Below are positions 18,384-28,800 of a stretch of DNA of 64,000 nt, one piece after another. The stretch comes from Geomicrobium sp. JCM 19039. GTDB taxonomy: Bacteria > Bacillota > Bacilli > Bacillales > Marinococcaceae. Each line of letters opens with the position of its first letter. Position 1 is the first letter of the stretch. Where the stretch lies: NCBI RefSeq assembly GCF_000698145.1, contig NZ_BAXB01000008.1, forward strand, positions 1 through 64,000, given 5' to 3'. The position numbers and the translations under genes are program-made. A model generated the notes under the pieces. That model had not been told where the DNA came from, ran no database searches, and saw only the letters and a list, made by a program, of their open reading frames with translations.

Positions 18384-19190
18384 TTAATCGGAAAAATAAT
18401 CTTGAAGAACTCCGAGCATTCCTTTCGTGTAACGATGCTCGGTGATGTTCTCGTGTCTTCGTTTCGCTTCGTCAGTGGCGTTGGCGAGTAAGTAACCGTG
18501 GCGAACAGCTTTCACCATTTCCAAGTCATTGCCGCTGTCGCCGAATGCGAGCGTGTGCTCGAACTCGATCGAAAACATTTGATTGATGAAGTGAACAACT
18601 GCCTTCTTCCCTGTGCCTAACGGCGTGAAGTCAATGTCGTAAGCATGTTCTGGATCTCCCGCAAGAGGGTTGCATCGGTTCATATTAAGGTTTAAATGAT
18701 TGGATGTAGCGAGTTGAGAAAGGGACGCCAAGTTCTTGCGGTCATTTTCCTCGTCAATCATGTAATAATAATAATTTCGTTTGTATGAGGATGGGCTATG
18801 CTGCGTTTGGGAATGTAAGGAGACGTCTGTTTCCTCTACGAATTTTGCGACGCGGTCATTGAACGTACTGTCATGAATGTGTTTTAGCCACTGCTCGTCT
18901 CGTTCAAGGATGCCTGATTCATTGATCCAGTAAATCTCAGTTCCTAAATCAGATGCAATAAAGTGCGGCATGTAGTGATGACCGCTTTCCAGCTTTTGGA
19001 GTGCAGACATGATACTGCTCCCGGTTACAAGACCGAAAAGAACATTTTGACGTTTGGCAAGAAAATCCTCAAAAGCATGTAACGCCTTTGCAGGATGATG
19101 CGTATGACAATAATACGTTTCGTCCAAGTCGGAATAGATGATGTGTTCAACAGGTGCTAATAAAGGATAGCGCTTTACGTTTGTTTTCAT
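18384..19190 (-). CDS. HAD-superfamily phosphatase (sucrose-phosphatase/Cof-like)
   Basis: An intact 268-residue protein. Motif I is YSDLDETYY near residue 20, motif II is VTGSS near 55, and motif III/IV is LAFGDSGNDLEMVK near 220. This arrangement is that of type IIB HAD enzymes acting on sugar phosphates. ATG is at 19190, behind GAGGTG. Between a PTS operon and its regulator it probably dephosphorylates a sugar phosphate or detoxifies excess intermediate. The substrate is inferred only from position. Confidence 0.8.
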   Translation of the reverse strand: MKTNVKRYPLLAPVEHIIYSDLDETYYCHTHHPAKALHAFEDFLAKRQNVLFGLVTGSSIMSALQKLESGHHYMPHFIASDLGTEIYWINESGILERDEQWLKHIHDSTFNDRVAKFVEETDVSLHSQTQHSPSSYKRNYYYYMIDEENDRKNLASLSQLATSNHLNLNMNRCNPLAGDPEHAYDIDFTPLGTGKKAVVHFINQMFSIEFEHTLAFGDSGNDLEMVKAVRHGYLLANATDEAKRRHENITEHRYTKGMLGVLQDYFSD

Positions 19191-19254
19191 TTGCAGTCAC
19201 CTCATTCACGTATAACTGCAAAGTTTATGCCATCTCTTGTCGTTCGGGGCTGAA

Positions 19255-19287
19255 GCTAACGTGTGCAGAACGACTGCACACGTTAGC
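19255..19287. other. Perfect 14-bp hairpin over the stop codon of the LevR-like gene
   Basis: GCTAACGTGTGCAG and its exact complement with a five-base loop overlap the stop at 19283. No T run follows. It may act as an mRNA-stabilising 3' structure or a weak terminator. Confidence 0.6.
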
Positions 19288-21874
19288 GGGCGAGTTTAAC
19301 TGAACCACGCAAGAACTCATCAGGAATGAATATGTGAAAGGATACTTCAATTTGCTTTAAAAACGGAAACCACAACTTGTACTCTTCAGGGAGAACTTTA
19401 AGGTCAGGGTACGCCGGAATGGTAGAAATCAATTTTTTCTCCTCATTGTTCATCTGTGCATCAAGCATGCGATCAATAAAGACGCCGATGTGCATACTCA
19501 TGCCGAGTGAGCGGTCAAATTCCCAATCATAATATTTACGTAATCCCGGGATGTGCTCATCTAACAGTTTGCAAAAAAGAGCGGCGTCTAAATGGGAGAC
19601 GATTTCGTTAAGGCCGGGTTCGATGATGCACATGCTGTCTTCTGAAAGAACATTCTCAGGTTCAGTATGCGACGAATCATATTTTCGGGTCATTTCGAGT
19701 AACTTAAACAATCTTGAACTGCCTTCTTCTTTCAGAAGCTCCCACGCCGGGATGAAAGGAACCTCATCCATCGAAATGGACACCGTACCGATAATCGCGA
19801 TCATCTCATAGTAATCTTTCAATTGATACAAAAGTGATGTGTCACGTGTAACCGGATCGACACGGACCGTTCGGATGACAACATCATCGTCAGCGGTGGT
19901 CAACTGACTGGCAATCCATTCCTCAAGTAACTGAGCAGCTCCTTCGCCAGTAAAGCATACGGTCGCAATTACACGTTTCTTCTTCGGTAAAGACGGTGCT
20001 GTTTCATGTCGCATGAACACGGTCATCGCATCGTAAGCGGCCTCGTAAACCTGATGTGCGGTAATCCCTTCAACGAGCGACTTCCGGCCCGCTTCTAAAA
20101 CCATGGGCATATTTACACAGGAGAGGGTGTGTATGGCAGATTCCAATCCGTGAGCGTATCCCCCATCGTAACGAGCGAACCCATATCGACGAGCAGGAGA
20201 ATGCCATTATACGAATGTTCTGTCACTGCGGTATCGATTCGTTTACGCACATGTTCATATGTTTGTTCGGCAGAGACGTCTAACGGCATATCAACAGCTT
20301 CAATGACGTGTGTGCCAACAATGTGTTCGTGACTTCAGCCATTGATGAAGCAGCAGCTCTTCCATGTGTGACAAGTAGAACGTAGACCGATTGATTTGCC
20401 CAAGGATTGTTGTCGGATGGTTCTGTCCGTAGAAAGTGAGCGATCAAGTTTATTTCTTCTTCGGGAAGCGACAACCCAATGGACTGTTGTGCATGTAATG
20501 CCAGTTGTCTAGCAGCTTCCAGTTCTTCTGCTGGTGCACGCGATATGGCAGGCAACGTACTTGAGTGACCGTGACGATGCTTACGGTAATTTTGCAAATG
20601 GAGCCCGATCACATACAATCGTTTTTCATCTAGTTTTATTGAGCTGCCTTTTACAAGGGGAAAAGGTGCCTGCTGAAGCGTTTGGAGCAAATCAGCATCA
20701 ATCAAGTTCAGCCAAGCACCGCTTTCTAGCTTTTCTCGTGATTGATGTGTGAGCAAATCTTCAATATATTCATTTACGACGTATTGTAAGGTGTCTTCGA
20801 CCGTCTTTTGGTTTGAAGATAGGACGTTTATGTGCAGTTCATTGAGGCGCTCATAGATGCTGACCGGTTCTGAATCTGCATCCGCAGTTTTACCGTTCAA
20901 ACTGCGTTTGATTGGTAAAAAGTCATCTTTAATCACCACTTCACTTAGCCCATTGTTCAAGTAATGCAAGTATGCCCTGGCGCATGCGATTTGAATGTCG
21001 CTCTTTAGTTGTCCAATGTTGCCTGGACATGCATAGGTAAGCAAGAGCTCCCTGCCGGAATCGTCAATGGAAAGAGAGGCATCCATTTTTTCTTCTTCAG
21101 CATGTAAGAAATGGTTGAGCAAATCACTTCGTTCTTGGCGCGGACGCTGACGCAAAGGCGGCACGGTTAGATGAAGAGATAATCGCCGTAATAACGTAGG
21201 AAGAAGAACGTTATGCGGAGCCTCCGTTGTGGCGGCAATTAACGTTAACTTCGCTGTGCGCTCACGCGTCGCTTCACCAAGACGTCGGTATACCCCTTTA
21301 TCAAGCAAATAAAAGAGCATTTCCTGACCTGCTTCTGAAAGTCTATGAATTTCATCAAGAAATAAAATGCCGCCGTTCGCCTGCTCTACGAGGCCTTGTG
21401 TATCTTGGGAAGCGCCGGTATAAGCGCCTTTTCGCATGCCGAAGACTTGTCCGACGAGAAGTTCAGGATTGTGTGCATAATCAGCACAATTAAATGAGAT
21501 AAATGGCGTGCCAGCTTCAATGTATGACCTTTGCATCGCCATTTCGTATAATTTTTCGGCTAGGTACGTTTTCCCTGTACCCGTTTCCCCATCTAACAAG
21601 ATATGCAAACTTTGAAAAGGATAAGAGAGAGCAGCCATTCCTTGTTCCATCAACGGCTGCAAACTCTCACTTATCGTTACCCCAGATGTAGATAAAGGTT
21701 GGTAACGAACAGGCTTGCCCGCTACTTTTACCGCTTTCTCTAGTTTTACCAATTCATTCAAATAACGCTCGCCGTTGACCGGTTCATAGTAAGTGACGTC
21801 GCAACATCCGCCGCACTGGCACCTCGGTCTATGAAACGATGAAGATTCTCCAACACGTCATCCAGTCTGCTCAT
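19283..21874 (-). CDS. LevR-like sigma-54-dependent PTS-regulated activator (three frame breaks)
   Basis: Starts at ATG 21874 behind GAGGTG. Order of parts: an N-terminal helix-turn-helix (GASAADVATSLTMNRSTAS); an AAA+ domain with Walker A GETGTGKTYLAEKL and sigma-54 loop GAYTGA; PRD1; an EIIA-Man-like domain (VYVLLVTHGRAAASSMAEV); an EIIB-like region; and PRD2 with conserved histidines. This is the LevR/ManR architecture, in which HPr and EIIB phosphorylation tune activity. Bases are missing near 21770 (restoring STASRYLNELV) and 20328 (restoring THVIEAVDMPLDV), and there is an indel near 20155. Healed length is about 863 residues. Target: the sigma-54 PTS promoter at 18,309. Confidence 0.88.
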
Positions 21875-22077
21875 AGCATTACACCTCAAAACCGATACTT
21901 TATTCATAGTCTAACAGTACGGTCCAGTAAGTTGCCAGTGTATTGTGTCAATAGAAATGTGAGGATACGAATCCATCTGGCAGGGGAAAGGGGACACTGA
22001 CCTTTTCTTAACGATATGCACCGTCTGGGAGGTACTCTCAATCTACGCGAGAGCAAACGGCATGTTCTATGAGAGGA

Positions 22078-22225
22078 GCTTTAGCTTTCATCACCAGAAA
22101 AAGGATTAAATATGTACCATCGAATTGTCTAGGTTACGAATTTCAGTTTTGGAGATATATTTAGAGGAGGAAACCAGCTTATAGAATGTTCTTTAAGCCG
22201 GTTTGTGGAATTCATGATTTCTGGT
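22078..22225 (+). repeat. Short intergenic repeat element, copy B
   Basis: Diverged partner of 15,872-16,025. It lies upstream of the LevR-like gene and includes TTTTGGAGATAT, GAGGAGGAAA and CTTATAGAATGTTCTTTAAG, where the palindrome is preserved by paired changes. The rest of 21,875-22,350 holds no gene that I can support. Confidence 0.55.
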
Positions 22226-22351
22226 TCGTGCTCATCAGGCGTGAACTTTCGATCTTCGGAAACAGGGTGTGCTTATTGATTATCCACTGTGTGACTCGCA
22301 ATACTTATAGCTAATTAGAGAACCACTACTCCCTGAAATTTTGCACACAAA

Positions 22352-22447
22352 ATTACAAATTACGCACCCATACAGGGTGCGACACTGACAGGCGCGGTAT
22401 TTCTGACGGGATAGCATTTCAATCCACGCACCCATACAGGGTGCGAC
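22352..22447 (-). CRISPR. CRISPR array 2: two repeats, one 32-bp spacer
   Basis: The leader-proximal repeat at 22416-22447 is identical to the consensus of array 1. The distal repeat at 22352-22383 has four changes in its outer arm while the GCACCC/GGGTGC stem is intact, as is usual for the terminal repeat of an array. The spacer is 22384-22415. Orientation is the same as array 1. No cas genes are adjacent. Confidence 0.92.
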
Positions 22448-22640
22448 TGCGAAATAAATGGTCTTCTGACCTACTTTCGCTTATTTCTTCTTCTCATAAT
22501 TACTCATTAACACTTTAAAGGCAATTTAAACCTGGCGCCATTACATATTCTCACACAATTGACACGAATTTTGGTGCGGGTCCCTAGGGTTTTATGTTCG
22601 CTTCGGGTTCGCACCTGACTTTTACTGCTGATATAACGAA
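22448..22640 (-). promoter_or_regulatory. Leader of CRISPR array 2
   Basis: Aligns with the array-1 leader over about 180 bp (TGCGAAATAAATGGTCTT, CATTACATATTCTCACACAA, GGTGCGGGTCCCTAGGGTTT, GTTCGCTTCGGGTTCGCACC). Confidence 0.75.
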
Positions 22641-22709
22641 GTTTCGACACGGTTCGACGACGAGCATGGTAACGAATCGTTAAGGCCGTATTTAACTTTA
22701 AAATCAGTC

Positions 22710-23090
22710 TTAATGTTGCTCTTGAGCAATAGCAGGTGTAAAGAATTTACCCAACAAATAAGTGATTGTATAGAATCCAGTTGCGAGCACCAGATTATTT
22801 AGGATGAATATCCAAGAATTGTGAATGAGCGCGATAAATGTACTTGTTAATACACCTAAAACGATGGCCAATACGAATAGAATGCCGAATACTATTGCAA
22901 AGGTTTGGGTCTTAATTAGAAGATAAGTGACAGAATAGATAATTAATACAGGTGCAGAAATCGCAAGGTAAAGGGCAGCGAACCCAGATGACGCTACGTC
23001 AATCATATTGCTTTGCATCGGACCTGTGGAAACGGCAAACAGAAATAAGGATAATACGAGCAATAAAGTAAGGAGCGAACTAATCAGCAC
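22710..23090 (-). CDS. Four-helix integral membrane protein of unknown function
   Basis: A 126-residue, strongly hydrophobic protein with about four predicted membrane helices (4-22, 33-60, 62-88, 92-115) and the C-terminus LGKFFTPAIAQEQH. No family is recognised. It stands alone between the CRISPR leader and the SLH gene. Confidence 0.6.
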   Translation of the reverse strand: MLISSLLTLLLVLSLFLFAVSTGPMQSNMIDVASSGFAALYLAISAPVLIIYSVTYLLIKTQTFAIVFGILFVLAIVLGVLTSTFIALIHNSWIFILNNLVLATGFYTITYLLGKFFTPAIAQEQH

Positions 23091-23166
23091 TGGCCACGTG
23101 CGAAGTGTCCTCCCGTTATGAAACGCATTGTGAAGATCATTATATCAAATTTTCTGACTAATAGTA

Positions 23167-23196
23167 AATCCCGCATACATGTCTATATGCGGGATT
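23167..23196 (-). terminator. Hairpin terminator of the second SLH gene
   Basis: AATCCCGCATA and its exact complement form an 11-bp stem with an eight-base loop, 30 bp after the SLH stop at 23227. Confidence 0.7.
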
Positions 23197-23226
23197 GTTA
23201 CAAGAGAATCAAGAACACTACTCGCG

Positions 23227-24193
23227 CTAATCAACTAGCGCTGTATGGGAAAAAACATCTCCGTCACTAATGTACTCCCCGTCGTATTTCAAGTAGTAGG
23301 TCGTATCACTTGGCTTCGGGAAACAATGATGTCGGGTGACGGTATTCATGAAGCATCGTGTTTGAGCGATCAACTGGATAAATATCAAAATCACCATTTT
23401 CACGGTCAAGCTGGTCGGTACCGTTATACGGGGCATCCATGAGCTCCAGCTTGTCCCAATCCAACGTCCGCTCCGCACTTACGGAAAAGTGATCTCCCTC
23501 ATCGACAGTCGCCCCTGCTGTGGCCATTTCAATTCCGTTTACGGTATAGTTCTCATTGATGATCGCTCGGTCAAGAAACATGGAAAGCTGGCTACGTGTC
23601 AACGATTCTGTCGGACGAAAATGCTGTCCTGGGCCGACGCCGAGGGAGCTCACATTCGTATGAAAAATCGCCTCGATGTTCGGCTGATGCACGTCAGACG
23701 CCTCGTCAAGATCAGCAAGCGAGCCTTCAGTGTTACAGCCATACGCGTAAGTAAGTCCACCATTCACACAATCACGCAACTCAAACGCCCGGTTCAATAC
23801 CGACGCCATCTGCTGCCGGGAAATCGGTTCGCCTGCACTAAAGCGCGTGCCACCATCTTGGCCAACAAAAATGCCCGCCTCGTGCAACGCCACAGCCGCT
23901 TCATAATACTGACTATCCGCAGATAAATCCACAAATGGATTCTCTTGACCTGAAGCTTCTAGATCAAGGGCGCGGTACAGCATGTTCGCCACCTGCCCGC
24001 GAATGATCGTCTCATTCGGGCGGAACGTATTGTCCGAGTAGCCCGTAATATTCTCACGCTCCACATTTCGGTATGTAGAATCCGTATCATAAATCGAATC
24101 GTGGTCATCAAAATGAGCCACCTCCGCCGACAAAGGCTCCGTCAGAACTAGCCCACCGACCATCACCATGATTCCAGTCAACAAACGTTTCAT
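23227..24193 (-). CDS. SLH-domain surface protein 2 (frame broken near 23315)
   Basis: ATG 24193 starts a signal peptide MKRLLTGIMVMVGGLVLTEP, then three SLH repeats (ERENITGYSDNTFRPNET with IIRGQVANMLYRAL; AGIFVGQDGGTRFSAGEPIS; GVGPGQHFRPTESLTRSQLS). The long frame stops at 23306, but an indel just before gives FPKPSDTTYYLKYDGEY and ends HTALVD at 23227. Healed length is about 320 residues. Wall attachment through SLH is expected. It resembles the SLH protein at 10.5 kb, and each of the two genes lies next to a CRISPR array. Confidence 0.8.
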
Positions 24194-24399
24194 CAAGACT
24201 CTCCCTTCGAAACTCGTAATCCGTGAAAATTGTAACACGAGGAGAAATATTTGTAATGTTAAGGTGACAGAAGTTGTCAGGGTGCGGGGTAGAGTAGAGG
24301 GGTGGTGGAAGAGAATTCGAAATTACTGAAATTCATGTGAGTTCTAGGTCTATCTATAGTATAATCTCCCTAAATAATATTCCGAGGAATGGTGAGAAA

Positions 24400-24594
24400 A
24401 TGCGTGGTAACTTTTCTTTCTTAAGTGGCAAGTGGAAGGTGCTTGCGAATTTAGGAGAAACAGCTGAAAAGAATGTACATCAAGACCCCCATACAACGAT
24501 TATGAAGCTTCGTTTGTTTGCAGAGACGTTAGCTCAATTTGTGTTAGCTTCTGAGAATATAAAAGAAGTTCAATGCACGACAATAAACTTGTAA
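24400..24594 (+). pseudogene. N-terminal remnant of an HsdR/DUF4145-type restriction or helicase protein
   Basis: ATG 24400 follows GGTGAG, and TATAAT is at 24360-24365. The 64 residues MRGNFSFLSGKWKVLANLGE then AEKNVHQDPHTTIMKLRLFA, ending about 20 residues later, match the small helical N-terminal module that precedes the nuclease/helicase in many type I restriction HsdR subunits. Those proteins run to about 1,000 residues; here a stop follows and the next 120 bp are AT-rich filler. This looks like a decapitated defence gene. An independent short protein is less likely. Confidence 0.6.
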
Positions 24595-24714
24595 TTTAGT
24601 AAAATAATAATATACTACATGAGACGTGCTTTTATAGTATAGCAATGGAATTAAAAATAACTATGAAAATAAATATTAAAGTATAGTTTAAGAGATCTTT
24701 TAGGAGGAAAAGTT

Positions 24715-25848
24715 ATGGCAGGAAAACAATCAGGTTTAAACACGTTAAGTGGTAGTAGTCAAACTCCTAAACGGAAAATATATGCCATTGATTTGTTCTC
24801 TGGGGCAGGAGGATTAACTCATGGTCTAGAAAGAGTTGGAATTGATGTAAGGTTAGGCATTGATATTGATCCTGCTTGTGAATACCCATATACCGAAAAT
24901 AATAATGCTAAATTTCTTTTGAAATCAGTCGAGGAACTGAAAGGGAGAGAAATCGCTTCTTATTATAGGCATAATAGTATCAAATTATTGACAGGTTGTG
25001 CGCCATGTCAAACTTTCTCTACATATAATCAAAAAGCAACTCAAGATGATAAACGATGGTGGCTTCTAAAAGAATTTTCAAGGATAGTTAGAGAGGTTAA
25101 TCCTGAATTGATAACTATGGAGAATGTACCTAATTTGGAAGGACAAAATGTATTTGAAGAATTTTTAGGTGATCTAAAATCCCTAAATTACCATGTTAGT
25201 TTTGAGGTTGTGAATTGTGCTAATTATGGGGTACCTCAAAATCGTAATAGGTTAGTATTACTAGCTTCTAAATTTGCTCCAATCAATATATTGCCACCAG
25301 AGGTGTTTACTAATGGAGCAAAAACTGTACGTGATGCTATCTATGAATTACCACCTATAAAATCAGGAGAAATATATAAGAATGATCCGTTACACCAATG
25401 CTCTGAATTAAATGAGCTCAATTTAAAAAGAATTCAATCTTCGAGGCCGGGTGGTACTTGGAGGGATTGGGACGAAGATCTAATAGCGGAATGTCATAAA
25501 AAAAAATCTGGAAAAACTTATCCCAGTGTTTACGGCAGAATGTCTTGGGATTCTCCGGCACCAACTATGACAACACAATTTATTGGTTTTGGGAATGGGA
25601 GGTTCGGACATCCTGAACAAGATCGAGCTATTTCATTAAGAGAAGGAGCAATCCTTCAAAGCTTTCCAAGTGACTATGAATTTGTACCAAAAGGGGAGCC
25701 TGTCATTAGAAAGTCCATTGGTAGACTAATTGGTAATGCAGTTCCAGTTAGGCTTGGTGAAGTGATTGGATTAAGTTTCCACAAGCATTTAAGAGATAAT
25801 ATTAGAACTATACAGGATTATTTTAGGAGTGAGAAGGTAAATGGCTAA
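24715..25848 (+). CDS. drmMII: DISARM C5-cytosine DNA methyltransferase DrmMII
   Basis: An intact 377-residue enzyme. Motif I is DLFSGAGG (26-33), motif IV is GCAPCQ with catalytic Cys98, motif VI is ENV (136-138), motif VIII is QNRNR (175-179) and motif X is GNAVP (340-344). It methylates cytosine at C5, which in DISARM marks self DNA. AGGAGG precedes ATG 24715. Its last eight bases overlap drmD. In the described DISARM classes this methylase type belongs with class 2 (drmE-drmABC), whereas here it leads a class-1 set. Alternatively it is a solitary methylase captured by the operon, but the overlap argues for a joint role. Confidence 0.88.
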   Translation: MAGKQSGLNTLSGSSQTPKRKIYAIDLFSGAGGLTHGLERVGIDVRLGIDIDPACEYPYTENNNAKFLLKSVEELKGREIASYYRHNSIKLLTGCAPCQTFSTYNQKATQDDKRWWLLKEFSRIVREVNPELITMENVPNLEGQNVFEEFLGDLKSLNYHVSFEVVNCANYGVPQNRNRLVLLASKFAPINILPPEVFTNGAKTVRDAIYELPPIKSGEIYKNDPLHQCSELNELNLKRIQSSRPGGTWRDWDEDLIAECHKKKSGKTYPSVYGRMSWDSPAPTMTTQFIGFGNGRFGHPEQDRAISLREGAILQSFPSDYEFVPKGEPVIRKSIGRLIGNAVPVRLGEVIGLSFHKHLRDNIRTIQDYFRSEKVNG

Positions 25849-28800
25849 GGCTAATAACATAAATGAAAAACAATATATAATTTCTGTACCAAAGCCAGGC
25901 CAACTTGTAGAAGTTAGAAGACGGCAATGGGTAGTTACACAGGTACAAGGGTCTTTGTTAGAACTATCTAAAAAGCAACACCTTGTAAAGTTAACTTCTA
26001 TTGATGAGGATTCACATGATGAAGAATTACAAGTTATATGGCAACTAGAACCTGGTGCACAAATCATTGAAAAAGCAGGCCTTCCCAATATGTCAGGATG
26101 GGATACTTCTGAGCAAATAGAAGCATTTCTTGATGCAATTCGTTGGGGCGCATCAACCAATGCAGATAGATCCCTATTACAATCTCCCTTCCGTAGTGGA
26201 ATTACAATTGAAGATTATCAGCTTGACCCAGTAGTACGTGCCATTGATATGGCTCGAGTAAATTTATTAATAGCGGATGATGTTGGTCTTGGTAAAACAA
26301 TTGAAGCAGGATTAGTAATTCAGGAGCTTTTAGTTCGACATAGAGCCCACACTGTTCTAGCGATTTGTCCCTCTTCACTTCAGTTGAAGTGGCAAATTGA
26401 GATGCAAGAAAAATTCGGTCTAGACTTTCGCATTGTTGATACCAATTATGTTAAACAACTTAGGAGAGAACGAGGAATACATGCAAATCCCTGGACATCA
26501 TTCCCTCGTTTAATTACTTCTATGGATTGGATGAAAAATGGAGAAGGACTTAGACAAATCAAAGAGATCTTACCACCACATGAATGCTATCCAAGGAAAT
26601 TTGATATTTTGGTGTTGGATGAGGCACATAACGTTGCTCCTTCTGCAACATCTAACTATGCAATTGAAAGTCAGAGAACTAAATTGATTCGTATGCTTTC
26701 CCCACATTTTAATCACCGTTTATTCTTAAGTGCTACCCCGCATAATGGGTATCAAGAATCTTTCACTTCCTTACTTGAGTTACTTGATGACCAGCGATTT
26801 GCAAGGACCGTAATGCCCGATGAAAAAAAACTACAGCAAGTAATGGTTCGACGTTTGAAAAATGATATTGTAGATGAGAAGGGGCTATCTGTTTTTCCAG
26901 GAAGGAAACTTGAAGCCTTAGAAGTGGACTATTCAAAAGAGGAAATTGAGGTAAATCGTTTATTACAAAATTTTATTGAAATTAGAAAAAGAAATTTAGA
27001 CGAGAATCAAGGAAATTACGGAGAAGATTTCATTTATATTTTATTAAAGAAAAGACTTTTCTCTTCACCTATGGCATTCGCAGGTACCCTTGCGAAATAC
27101 TGTAGTGGTATAGAAAGTGGACGGAAATCCAAGTTGGAAAAAAGCAAAATGGGTAATCGTATATTACGTAATGCAATAATGCGAATCAATGACGATTATT
27201 CAGATGATGAATTATTTGAAGAAGAGTTACACGATGCTTTAGATTTAGCTACTAATACCTCTACTCCACTTAGTAAGGAAGAACGTGAAATACTAAATAA
27301 GATTTCACGATGGGCAGAGGATGCAAAGGTTAAAAAGGATTCGAAAGCGATTGCGATTATAGAGTGGTTAAATAGTCATCTGAAAAATGGTGAAGAATGG
27401 AATAATAAAAGGGTTGTTTTGTTTACAGAATATCGTGCAACACATACTTGGTTGCATCAAATTTTAACAAGTCATGGATTTGGTGGTAATCGTTTAATGT
27501 TTTTACACGGAAGTATGTTACCAGATGAACGTGAGCAAGTAAAAGCAGCATTCCAAACAGATCCAAATGTCTCACCCGTTCGTATATTGTTAGCAACTGA
27601 TGCAGCATCAGAGGGAATTGATTTACAAAATCATTGTAATTATCTAATTCATGTTGAAATACCATGGAACCCAAATGTAATGGAGCAAAGGAATGGGCGA
27701 ATAGATCGGCACGGACAAAAGGAAAAACATGTATATGTTTGGCATCCGGTAGGTAAAGGGTTTGATCAAGATAAAACTACTCAAAATGTAACAAAGGTTA
27801 TGGGGGATCATGTATTTTTAATGCGTGCAGCTTTGAAGGTTGATCGAATTCGAGAGGATTTGGGGAGTGTTGGCTCAGTTATTGCTCATCAAATTGAGGA
27901 AGCCATGTTAGGTAATCGAAAACAGTTAGATACTAGTCTTGCTGAAACAAAGGCTGAAAAGAGTCGTAGGGTGATCCGAGTTGATAGGCAATTAAGGGAA
28001 AAGATCAGTAGGTTGCATGATCGACTTATGGATGCTAAGGATAGTTTTCACCTAGCTCCAGAAAATATATATCGAGCAGTAAAAGTGGCTTTGGAGTTAG
28101 CGGAGAAACGGGAATTAAAACCCATAGAGTTCTTAGGCGTTCCTTCTGGAAAAGTATTTGAGGTTCCAATTTTGCCGGGGTCATGGGGACAAGCAACAGT
28201 AGGCCTTGAGCACCCTCACACTGGTAAACGCCGTCCAATAACCTTTGATCATGATATAGCAAAAGGGAGAGATGATGTTGTTCTTGTTCACTTAAATCAC
28301 AAATTAGTTCAAATGAGTTTACGGCTTTTAAGGGAAGAGATATGGAAGTTGGATGACTCTAAAAAGTTAAATCGCATATCTGTAAGGGGTGTACCAGATG
28401 CTATATTAGAAGACTGTGCAATTGTTATCCAATCACGACTAATTGTAACCGGTGGTGACCATCATCGTATACATGAGGAGTTAACCTTTGCAGGTGGTTT
28501 ACTCAAAGATAAAGGATTCTTGAGGATACCTCAGGTTACTAGGGTTGAATCTCTTATGGAGTCTTCGTCACAAGTTGAACCTAATAACAATTTATTTTTA
28601 AAGCTAAAAAAACGGTTTTACATGAGTGAAGAAGCAATACTTGCTACAGTTGAAGCACGATCTCAAGATCGTTTAAAATATCTAGAAAATACTATAGATC
28701 GTAGAAGGGATAGTGAAATTAAGGATATATCGACTTTATTGGATGATTTAAAGAATATTATCGAAAGAGAACTCAAAGACCAACAAACTGAGCAGTTACA

